In this document: positions 6,182 to 12,661 of the stretch, piece by piece
How the letters are laid out: every line of letters begins with the position of its first letter
Position numbering within the stretch: the first letter of the stretch is position 1
Assembly: GCA_947372225.1 (NCBI GenBank)
Contig: CANBSV010000058.1
Location: 1-17,242, forward strand
Reading direction: 5' to 3'
DNA: 17,242 nt
Source of the DNA: Burkholderiales bacterium
GTDB taxonomy: Bacteria > Pseudomonadota > Gammaproteobacteria > Burkholderiales > Burkholderiaceae_C
Position numbers and translations under genes: made by a program
The notes under the pieces: model-generated
Seen by the model: only the letters and a program-made list of their open reading frames with translations
What the model was told of the DNA's origin: nothing
The model's database searches: none

Positions 6182-8392
6182 TCAATAGGGGCGGAAGTTG
6201 CCGCGGGTGCCGGCTGCGGCATTCGCGCCATTGCTCAGCTTGGCTGCGCGCACGGGCGACACGGCAGCCACGCGCAGCGGCGAGTTGGGCGCACGCCGCT
6301 CGGCAGCGCTCGAGGTGTCGGGCCTGCCCTTGCGCAGCGGTGCGGCTTCGCCCACGGTGTTGAAGAACGCCACCGACTGCTGCAGTTGCTCGGCCTGGCC
6401 GGACAACTCTTCGGACGTGGCCGCGAGCTCCTCGGAGGCCGAGGCGTTTTGCTGCGTGGCCTTGCTGAGCTGGCCCATGGCGCCGCCGATCTGGGTGACC
6501 GACTGGCTTTGCTCCTGCGAGGCCGCGGCGATCTCCTGCACCAGCTCGCTGGTCTTCTGGATCGACGGAACGATCTCGTCAAGCAGCTTGCCGGCGCGCT
6601 CGGCGGTCGACACGCTGTTGCTGGCGAGGTCGCCGATTTCCTTGGCCGCTTCCTGGCTGCGCTCGGCAAGCTTGCGCACCTCGGCCGCCACCACCGCGAA
6701 GCCCTTGCCGTGTTCGCCGGCGCGGGCCGCCTCGATGGCCGCGTTGAGCGCAAGCAGGTTGGTCTGGTAGGCGATGTCGTCGACGATGCTGATCTTCTGG
6801 GCGATCTGCTTCATGGCCGAAACCGTTTGCGTGACCGCCTGGCCGCCGTCGCCGGCTTCCTTGCTGGCCTTGGTGGCCATGCCGTCGGTGACCTTGGCGT
6901 TGTCGCTGTTTTGCGAGATCGACGCCGACATCAAGTCGATCGATGCGGTGGTTTCCTCGACCGACGACGCCTGCTCGCTGGCCGACTGCGACAGGCTTTG
7001 CGCCGTGGCGCTGACCTGGTTGGCCGCACCGGTCAGGGCATCGGCCGCCGCACGCACCTCTTCGATGATGCTGGCGAGCTTCTCGCAACTGGCGTTGGAG
7101 TCCTGCTTGACCTGGTCGAAGGTACCCTGGGCGTCCCGGGTGATGCGCTGCGTGAGGTCACCGCTGGCCAGACCCGAGAACACGCGGCCCACGTCTTCGA
7201 TGATGCCGGCAAGCGATTCGCTGGTGGCATTGGCATCGGCCTTGACCTGACCGAACGTGCCGTCGTAGTCGCGGGTGATGCGTTGCGTGAGGTCGCCTTC
7301 GGCCAGCGCGCCAAACACGCGGCCCACGTCCTCGAAGATCACCGAGGTGGTCTCCATCAGCGAGTTCACACCGGCGCACAGATCAGCGATCGGACCGGAC
7401 TTGCCGTCGAGCGGAATGCGCTGGGCCAGATCGCCCTGACTGGCGGCCGTCGTGACGGCCTGCGCTTGCTCGACAGCGGTCGTGAGCATCTGCGTGGCCT
7501 TGACCTGGGCCGTCACGTCGGTGGCGATCTTGACCACCTTGACCACGCGGCCCATTTCGTCTTTCACCGGGGCGTAGACGGCCTGGATCCAGATCTCGTG
7601 GCCCGATTTGGTGATGCGCTTGAACACCTCGCTTTGCGCCTTGCCTTCGTTGAGGTCGCGCCAGAACTGGGTGTACGCCGCCGAGGCCGATTGGACGGGG
7701 TCCACGAACATGCGGTGGTGCTTGCCGACGATCTCATCGAGCTGGTAGCCCAGCACCGCCAGGAAGTTCTTGTTGGCCGTCTTCACATTGCCATTGAGAT
7801 CGAACTCGATGTAGGCGTACGAGGTGTCGATGGCCGCCAGGATGCCGCGCGCGTTCTGGCGCTCGAGTTCGGCTTCGGTGATGTCGTAGCGCACGCCGAG
7901 GTACTTCATCGGCTTGCCGTTGTCGCCCATGATCGGCGCGATGACCGCGTCGACGTAATACGGCGTGCCGTCCTTCGCGCGGTTCTTGACCACGCCGCGG
8001 AAGATCTCGCCGCGGCCGATCGTCGACCACATCTGCTTGAAGACTTCCTTGGGCATGTCGGGGTGGCGCGTGGTGTTGTGGCCAAACCCGATCAGCTCGT
8101 TCTTGGGGTACTTCGAGACCTCGAGAAACTTCTCGTTCACGGTCAGGATGTCGCCCTTCTTGTCGGCTTCCGAGACGATGCTGGTGACATTCATGATGTC
8201 GGTGCGCACCTTCAATTCAGACTCGACCGCATCGAGCCGCGCCTTGACTTGCGCCAGCGTGGCCTCGGCATCGGCGCGGGCGCTTTCCTGCGCTTGCAGC
8301 TGGTCCGACGTGGCCTTGAGCTGCGCGGCGGATTGCCGCAGTTCGTTGCCCGCGACGAGGCGAGCGATCCATGAGGTGGTGGGCTGGTTCAT
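6182..8392 (-). CDS. Soluble Aer-like chemoreceptor with two PAS and three HAMP-type units
   Basis: This is a 736-residue methyl-accepting protein with no transmembrane segment. In order: coiled coil (about 15-62); an Aer-type PAS (about 65-172) with HNTTRHPDMPKEVFKQMW; a second PAS (about 180-297); three HAMP-like units (about 300-450), the last two being near-copies with 45-residue period; and an MCP signalling hairpin with its tip at about 535-575 (IAYQTNLLALNAAIEAARAG). The first PAS resembles the FAD-binding PAS of E. coli Aer, so redox/energy sensing is likely but the cofactor is inferred. The tail ends GNFRPY and is not an obvious NWETF-type CheR tether. The ATG overlaps the cheA stop as ATGA (8392-8389). 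AGGAG lies upstream with fairly long spacing. Open frame upstream of this start is a shadow of cheA. Confidence 0.95.
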   Translation of the reverse strand: MNQPTTSWIARLVAGNELRQSAAQLKATSDQLQAQESARADAEATLAQVKARLDAVESELKVRTDIMNVTSIVSEADKKGDILTVNEKFLEVSKYPKNELIGFGHNTTRHPDMPKEVFKQMWSTIGRGEIFRGVVKNRAKDGTPYYVDAVIAPIMGDNGKPMKYLGVRYDITEAELERQNARGILAAIDTSYAYIEFDLNGNVKTANKNFLAVLGYQLDEIVGKHHRMFVDPVQSASAAYTQFWRDLNEGKAQSEVFKRITKSGHEIWIQAVYAPVKDEMGRVVKVVKIATDVTAQVKATQMLTTAVEQAQAVTTAASQGDLAQRIPLDGKSGPIADLCAGVNSLMETTSVIFEDVGRVFGALAEGDLTQRITRDYDGTFGQVKADANATSESLAGIIEDVGRVFSGLASGDLTQRITRDAQGTFDQVKQDSNASCEKLASIIEEVRAAADALTGAANQVSATAQSLSQSASEQASSVEETTASIDLMSASISQNSDNAKVTDGMATKASKEAGDGGQAVTQTVSAMKQIAQKISIVDDIAYQTNLLALNAAIEAARAGEHGKGFAVVAAEVRKLAERSQEAAKEIGDLASNSVSTAERAGKLLDEIVPSIQKTSELVQEIAAASQEQSQSVTQIGGAMGQLSKATQQNASASEELAATSEELSGQAEQLQQSVAFFNTVGEAAPLRKGRPDTSSAAERRAPNSPLRVAAVSPVRAAKLSNGANAAAGTRGNFRPY
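7073..7342 (-). repeat. Tandem HAMP duplication inside the Aer-like receptor (two 135-bp units)
   Basis: Receptor residues 351-395 and 396-440 repeat one another. Both contain EDVGRVF, then GLA/ALA, SGDLTQRIT or EGDLTQRIT, RD, GTF and QVK at matching places, with a period of 45 residues. The third, more divergent unit just N-terminal to these (ASQGDLAQRIPLDG, residues 317-330) has the same GDLxQRI core. This fits a poly-HAMP stack that grew by tandem duplication. Confidence 0.8.
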
Positions 8393-10632
8393 GATGTTTG
8401 GGTCTCCTGTGACATGTGAGCGGACGGGCTGGTGTCGCCAGGGTGCCGCGGGACTTTGAACTTGGATGGCGGCTGCTCCGCCAGCTGGCTCAATGAATGG
8501 ACGTCGAAGATCAGGGCCACCTCGCCGTTGCCGAGGATCGATGAGCCCGACATGCCGCGCAGGCTGCGGAACATGCGGCCCAGCGGCTTGATGACGGTCT
8601 GGTGCTGGCCAAGCAGCCCGTCGACCATCACGCCGTAGCGGCGACCGCCCGACTGGATGACGACCACGCTGCTGCGATCGGGCTCGGGCGCGTCCAGCGC
8701 ATACAGCGCGCGCAGGCTGACCACCGGCAGCACCTGGCCGCGCAGCTCGACGATGCTGCGACCGCGCGCATCGAGTTCGGTGGCGGTGGGCCGGTTCTCG
8801 ATCACCTCGACCACCGCATCGAGCGGGAAGATGAACTTGGACGCGCCCACGCCGACCAGGAAGCCGTCGATGATGGCCAGTGTCAGCGGCAGGCGGATCT
8901 CGATGCGCGAGCCTGCGCCCGCCTCGCTGTAGACGTTGACCGAGCCGCGCAGCGCTTCGATGTTGCGGCGAACCACGTCCATGCCCACGCCGCGGCCGCT
9001 CAGGTTGGTGATCTTCTCGGCGGTCGAAAAGCCGGGCTCGAAGATGAGCTTGAGGATGTCGCCTTCGGGCGGCGTGACGCCTTGCTCGATCAGGCCGCGA
9101 TCCCAGGCGCGCTGCAGCACCTTGTCGCGCTGGATGCCGCGCCCGTCGTCGACGATGCGAATCAGGATGCTGCCCGACTCGTGGCACGCCGACAGCGTGA
9201 GCTTGCCTTGCGCGGGCTTGCCTTCGGCGCTGCGCTGCTCGGGCGTTTCAAGGCCGTGGTCCAGCGCGTTGCGCACCAGGTGCATCAGCGGGTCGGCGAT
9301 GCGCTCGACCACCGATTTGTCGAGCTCGGTTTCACCACCCACGATCTCCAGCGCCACATCCTTGCCCAGCTCGGCGGCGGTGTCGCGCACCACGCGGCGA
9401 AAGCGCGAGAAGGTCTCGCCGATGGGCACCATGCGCAGTTGCAGCGTGCCGTTGCGGATTTCCTCGATGAGCCGGCTGATCTGCGCATTGGCCTCGATCA
9501 GCGAGCCCTGACGCGACTGGCGCGCCAGCAGCGACGCACCGGCGCCGGCGATCACCAGCTCACCGAGCAGGTTGATCACCGCATCGAGCCGGTCGGCCTG
9601 CACGCGGATGAAGCGGTTGTCGTCGGCAGGGCCGGCGGCAGTGGTGCCCTCGCGCAGCTTTTGCTGGCGCTGCAGCGCGGCGTCGACCACCTGCGGGCTG
9701 AGCGCGCTGGTGGTCTGCAAGATCTCGCCCAGCCGCGCCGGCTGGCCGCCGGGTGCTTCGGACTCGGCCTGGATGCGCAGCGCGAGCGTGAGCTGCTCGC
9801 GGGTGATCGCGCCGGCGGCGATGAGGATGTCACCGAGGCGGGGAATGTCCTGCATCGATTCGATCAGCGCAACGATGTCGGCCGGCTGGGCACCGGGATC
9901 GATCAGGTGCAGCACGCAGTCGTCGCGCACGAAGCTGAAGGCGGCTTCGATCTCGTCGCGGCGCGCAGCGCTCAGCAGTTCGAAGGCCAGCGTGAGGTGG
10001 CAGCTCTCGGGGTCGAGCGATTCGATCCCGGGCACGGCGGCGAAGTCGCAGGTCACGTGCGACACCGTGCCCAGACCGGCCACGTAGTTGACGATGGCCA
10101 GCGGGTCCATGCCGTTGCGGTAGGTGTCCGGGCCGAACTGCACCGAGACGTGCCAGGCGCGAGCCCCCGAAGCGGTGGCCGCCGAGGCCTCAACCGCAAG
10201 GGCGGCGGCATCGGCCACGTCACCGCTGGCCAGACGCAGCCGCTCGACCAGCGCGGCACGGGCCTGCGCCGCAGCGTCGGTATCGGCCAGCGGATCCTGG
10301 GCCGCGGCCACCAGCGTACGGATCTGGTCGTTGCACTGCAGCAGCAAGGTGCTGAGCTCGGGGGTGAGCCTCAGGTGGCCTTCGCGCAGACGGTCGAGCA
10401 GGGTTTCGACGTGGTGCGTGAACGCCACCACCTTGTCGAGCCCGAAGATGCCGGCCGAGCCCTTGACGGTGTGGGCGCAGCGAAACAGCGAGTCGAGCAG
10501 TTCGCGGTCGTCCGGGGTGTCTTCGAGCTGCAGCAGCAACTGCTCGAGCTGCTCGATCTGTTCGCACGCTTCGCTGATGAACGCCGGCAAGGCTTCGGCG
10601 ATGAAGCTGCTGTCGCTGTCGAGGGTGCTCAT
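8389..10632 (-). CDS. cheA: CheA, chemotaxis sensor histidine kinase, with an inserted MshEN-like segment
   Basis: This is a 747-residue CheA. The P1 HPt domain has phospho-acceptor H54 in RCAHTVKGSAG. A P2-like ferredoxin-fold region covers about 157-248. An extra segment at 255-325 holds two MshEN-type blocks, RLGDIL at 265 and RLGEIL at 300, each ending in Gln (288 and 323). P3 dimerisation follows (about 340-405). The P4 ATPase shows HLVRNALDHG (451-460), DDGRGI (495-500), FEPGFS (531-536) and GRGVGMDVV (546-554). The CheW-like P5 covers about 585-720. It phosphorylates CheY and CheB in response to receptors. GGAGG lies 7 nt before the ATG. Both ends overlap neighbours by ATGA. The central segment is not part of canonical CheA; see findings. 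Confidence 0.98.
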   Translation of the reverse strand: MSTLDSDSSFIAEALPAFISEACEQIEQLEQLLLQLEDTPDDRELLDSLFRCAHTVKGSAGIFGLDKVVAFTHHVETLLDRLREGHLRLTPELSTLLLQCNDQIRTLVAAAQDPLADTDAAAQARAALVERLRLASGDVADAAALAVEASAATASGARAWHVSVQFGPDTYRNGMDPLAIVNYVAGLGTVSHVTCDFAAVPGIESLDPESCHLTLAFELLSAARRDEIEAAFSFVRDDCVLHLIDPGAQPADIVALIESMQDIPRLGDILIAAGAITREQLTLALRIQAESEAPGGQPARLGEILQTTSALSPQVVDAALQRQQKLREGTTAAGPADDNRFIRVQADRLDAVINLLGELVIAGAGASLLARQSRQGSLIEANAQISRLIEEIRNGTLQLRMVPIGETFSRFRRVVRDTAAELGKDVALEIVGGETELDKSVVERIADPLMHLVRNALDHGLETPEQRSAEGKPAQGKLTLSACHESGSILIRIVDDGRGIQRDKVLQRAWDRGLIEQGVTPPEGDILKLIFEPGFSTAEKITNLSGRGVGMDVVRRNIEALRGSVNVYSEAGAGSRIEIRLPLTLAIIDGFLVGVGASKFIFPLDAVVEVIENRPTATELDARGRSIVELRGQVLPVVSLRALYALDAPEPDRSSVVVIQSGGRRYGVMVDGLLGQHQTVIKPLGRMFRSLRGMSGSSILGNGEVALIFDVHSLSQLAEQPPSKFKVPRHPGDTSPSAHMSQETQTS

Positions 10633-10940
10633 GGGCAGGCCTCCAATGTCGGGACGCTGGCCAGCAGGGACGTCAGGCCCAGCGTTTGGCAGGCGTTGAT
10701 CAGCAACGGGCTCGCGTCCACCAGCTGCAGCGTGCGTTGTCGCGCGGCCAGCGAGTTGGCCAGCGAGACCAGCAGCTGCAAGCCGGCGCCGTCGATCTGG
10801 TCGACCGCCGCGGCGTCGATGCTCACGGGCGTGTCGTCGTCCGCGCTGCCGGCGTCAGCCAGCCACGCGCTCCATGGCGGGTGCAGCTCGCCCACGGTGT
10901 AGATGGTCAGTTCTGCAGGCAGAACGGGGGTGTGGGCCAT
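10629..10940 (-). CDS. STAS-domain protein between cheY and cheA
   Basis: This is a 103-residue single STAS domain of the SpoIIAA-like/anti-anti-sigma class, recognised by VSIDAAAVDQIDGAGLQLL (39-57) followed by helices. In SpoIIAA the phosphorylated serine precedes the Gly of the DSSG motif. Here the equivalent is IDGAGL (49-54) with Ala52, so that phosphorylation site is absent. It is co-transcribed: 8 nt after the cheY stop, with AGGAG 5 nt before the ATG, and its stop overlaps the cheA start as ATGA. Small STAS proteins occur in a number of chemosensory operons, where their role is poorly defined. A protein-protein docking role in the array is plausible but not shown by sequence. Confidence 0.9.
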   Translation of the reverse strand: MAHTPVLPAELTIYTVGELHPPWSAWLADAGSADDDTPVSIDAAAVDQIDGAGLQLLVSLANSLAARQRTLQLVDASPLLINACQTLGLTSLLASVPTLEACP

Positions 10941-10948
10941 GGTGACTC

Positions 10949-11320
10949 CTAGGGCAGGATCAACTTGGACACCGCGTCGAGCAGCTGCGGCGGGTTGAAG
11001 GGCTTGACGATCCAGGCCTTGGCGCCGGCGGCGCGGCCCTGTTCCTTCTTGGCATCCTGGCCTTCGGTGGTCAGCATGATCACGGGCGTGAACCGGTGCC
11101 GCGGGTGCTGCTTGACCTGCGTGACGAAGGCGATGCCGTCCATGTTGGGCATGTTCACGTCGCTCACGATCAGGTGCACCTTGGCAGCCTTGTCGAGCTG
11201 CGCGAGCCCTTCCTTGCCGTCACCGGCTTCGAGCACGTCGTAGCCGGCGCGCACCAGGGCGAGCTTGACCACGGTGCGCAAGGAGCTGGAGTCGTCGACG
11301 ATGAGAATGGTCTTGGGCAT
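10949..11320 (-). CDS. cheY: CheY, single-domain chemotaxis response regulator
   Basis: This is a 123-residue receiver domain with no output domain. Acidic pocket residues D9/D10, phospho-acceptor D54 (SDVNMPNMDG), T84 (MLTTE) and K106 (VKPF) are all present, as expected for a CheY that is phosphorylated by CheA and acts on the flagellar switch or another motor. It starts 10 nt after the stop of the MCP-like gene. The ribosome site is weak (a GAG near the stop), so translation may depend on the upstream gene. It lies next to a putative CheZ-like partner. Confidence 0.96.
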   Translation of the reverse strand: MPKTILIVDDSSSLRTVVKLALVRAGYDVLEAGDGKEGLAQLDKAAKVHLIVSDVNMPNMDGIAFVTQVKQHPRHRFTPVIMLTTEGQDAKKEQGRAAGAKAWIVKPFNPPQLLDAVSKLILP

Positions 11321-11330
11321 GGCTACGGGC

Positions 11331-12422
11331 TCAGAAAAAGGTGGTGTCGTTGCTGGAGGCCGACCCGGCGGACGCGGTGCCGCCCAGGGCGCTGCGCTGC
11401 TCGTCGGTCGTGTAGCCCGCGCTCAGCAGCTCGCTCCAGGCCGCCGCGTCAGGCGCGCGACCGTCGAGCAGCGACTGCTGCAGGCAAGCCACCGCGCTGA
11501 CGATGGACTGGTTGACCTGATCCACGATCTGCTGGACCCGGTCCTGAAACTGGAAGGCGACCATCAATTGCTCGACCTGGGCGCGAACCGCCTCGCCACG
11601 TGCGCTCAGTTCCTGGGCACGGGCGTTGAGCTGGGCCACCGCCGAGTCGACCTGCTCGACCACCTGGTTGATGGTCTGCTCGGACTCGCGGATGACGACG
11701 GCATCGTGCTGGGTGTGTTCGGCGGCCTGGCCGAGCGCGGTGCGCATGCACTGGCCGAATTCGCTGACCTGCGCGGCGATGCGCTTGCCGGTGTCGCCCG
11801 ACTCGGTCGACAAGCGCCGAACCTCGGTGGCGACCACCGCAAAGCCGCGCCCGCTCGGACCGGCCCTTGCGGCCTCGATGGCCGCGTTGAGCGACAGCAA
11901 ATTGGTCTGGCGCGCCAGCTTGTCGACGTCTTCGGCCATGTCGCCCAGGCTGGCCGACGCGCCGGCGAGCGAGCGCACCGACTGCAAGACCTCGTCGCGC
12001 GACTGGACAAAGCCATGAAAGTTCTCGAGCAGGCCGCGCAATCGCGCGTCGCAATCGGCCAGGATCTGGGCGCGCCGGTCCAGCGCGTCGGCGCTGGGCG
12101 CCACGCCTGAATGGCCGCGATCGGGGTCGATGATGGCGTCGAGCTGCTCCAGGATCTGCGCAAAGCCTTGCAGCAGTTGTTCGGTGGCCTCACGCATCTG
12201 TGTTTGCGCGGTGCCCAGGTTGGCGGTCCAGGTGCGAGCGGCCTCATCGAGCCGGTCGGCCAGCTGGGTGGCCACGATCTGCGCTTTGGATGCGGCACGG
12301 GGCGAACCGAAGCCCGCGCGCACTCGGGTGGCAAGCCGCGCCAGCGCCTGTGCGGTGCTCGCGACCCAACCCGGCGCACGGGGCGGCAAGGTTTCGTCTG
12401 GGGTGATCAAGGTTGCATTCAT
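11331..12422 (-). CDS. Soluble MCP-like protein with CheZ-like DxxxQ motif
   Basis: This is a 363-residue methyl-accepting-type protein without membrane segments or a recognisable sensor domain. Residues about 45-150 are helical. The MCP hairpin tip is at about 167-205 (LARQTNLLSLNAAIEAARAG, then GRGFAVVATEVRRLS). Further on, AFQFQDRVQQIV (289-300) has D294 and Q298 placed as the catalytic D143/Q147 pair of E. coli CheZ (FQDLTGQV). A low-complexity Ala/Gly/Ser linker and the terminal NDTTFF follow. CheZ likewise ends in a flexible linker plus a CheY-binding tail ending in Phe. It is the first gene of the operon, just before cheY, and no cheZ is present. A receptor role is likely; a phosphatase role is inference. 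The ribosome site is weak. A FliA-type promoter lies 40 nt upstream. Confidence 0.9.
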   Translation of the reverse strand: MNATLITPDETLPPRAPGWVASTAQALARLATRVRAGFGSPRAASKAQIVATQLADRLDEAARTWTANLGTAQTQMREATEQLLQGFAQILEQLDAIIDPDRGHSGVAPSADALDRRAQILADCDARLRGLLENFHGFVQSRDEVLQSVRSLAGASASLGDMAEDVDKLARQTNLLSLNAAIEAARAGPSGRGFAVVATEVRRLSTESGDTGKRIAAQVSEFGQCMRTALGQAAEHTQHDAVVIRESEQTINQVVEQVDSAVAQLNARAQELSARGEAVRAQVEQLMVAFQFQDRVQQIVDQVNQSIVSAVACLQQSLLDGRAPDAAAWSELLSAGYTTDEQRSALGGTASAGSASSNDTTFF

Positions 12423-12461
12423 GGGCGTGAGGCAAGTCCAGTTGTCAGGATCACTGGGTAT

Positions 12462-12488
12462 CTATCGACAAAGTTATGACCATCTTTA
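12462..12488 (-). promoter_or_regulatory. Sigma-28 (FliA) promoter for the chemotaxis operon
   Basis: On the minus strand this reads TAAAGATG-N11-GTCGATAG. Against the consensus TAAAGTTT-N11-GCCGATAA it matches 6 of 8 in the -35 element and 6 of 8 in the -10 element, with the exact 11-nt spacing. The predicted transcription start is near 12454, leaving a leader of about 30 nt before the first gene at 12422. This would put the operon in the late flagellar regulon. Confidence 0.7.
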
Positions 12489-12500
12489 TCAAACTTAGGG

Positions 12501-12520
12501 TTTGACACTGGATTGACAAA
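12501..12520. promoter_or_regulatory. Imperfect 20-bp palindrome with two TTGACA hexamers, possible operator/promoter of the BLUF gene
   Basis: TTTGACACTGGATTGACAAA pairs at 7 of 10 positions about its centre. It contains two TTGACA hexamers 11 bp apart (12502 and 12513), each identical to the sigma-70 -35 consensus on the plus strand. The best downstream -10 is poor (GATAGG at 12526-12531, 18-bp spacing). It lies between the FliA-type site and the BLUF gene, so a bound regulator could act on both divergent units. Confidence 0.35.
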
Positions 12521-12528
12521 CCCAAGAT

Positions 12529-12607
12529 AGGCCTCTGGCCTCGGCGTGATCGTTGGAAGAGGGGCGGGATTCATGGCCACCTCTGAATCTCCCCCGGGAG
12601 CCCCGGG
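12529..12607. repeat. Two short GC-rich inverted repeats in the BLUF leader
   Basis: AGGCC-TCT-GGCCT at 12529-12541 and CCCGGG-AGC-CCCGGG at 12593-12607 are perfect inverted repeats with 3-nt centres. Both lie upstream of the BLUF ribosome site. In GC-rich DNA such short palindromes are common, so a function is uncertain. Confidence 0.3.
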
Positions 12608-12649
12608 CCTACGATGGGTTCGACACCCGACGTCCGGGTGCCCGCAGTC

Positions 12650-12654
12650 AGGAG
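12650..12654 (+). promoter_or_regulatory. Ribosome binding site fixing the BLUF start
   Basis: AGGAG lies 7 nt before the ATG at 12662. This supports that start over an in-frame ATG at 12614, which would add 16 residues not seen at the start of BLUF domains. Confidence 0.8.
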
Positions 12655-12661
12655 TCACCCC

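Noticed and set aside
6161..8392. Identical GGCTGGTTCATG around the start codons of cheW and the Aer-like receptor
   Set aside because: Only 12 bases are shared, encoding MNQP in both proteins. The similarity does not extend upstream or downstream, so it is not evidence of a repeat element.
8393..9187. Upstream extension of the Aer-like receptor frame to 9187
   Set aside because: It lies within cheA in another frame and has Arg/Ala/His-rich nonsense composition. The ATGA overlap and AGGAG fix the start at 8392.
8602..10902. Plus-strand open frame of 766 codons opposite cheA and the STAS gene
   Set aside because: It is a shadow of cheA: low-complexity composition, no domain, no ribosome site. 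Similar antisense frames at 3185-4924 and 6170-8374 are rejected for the same reason.
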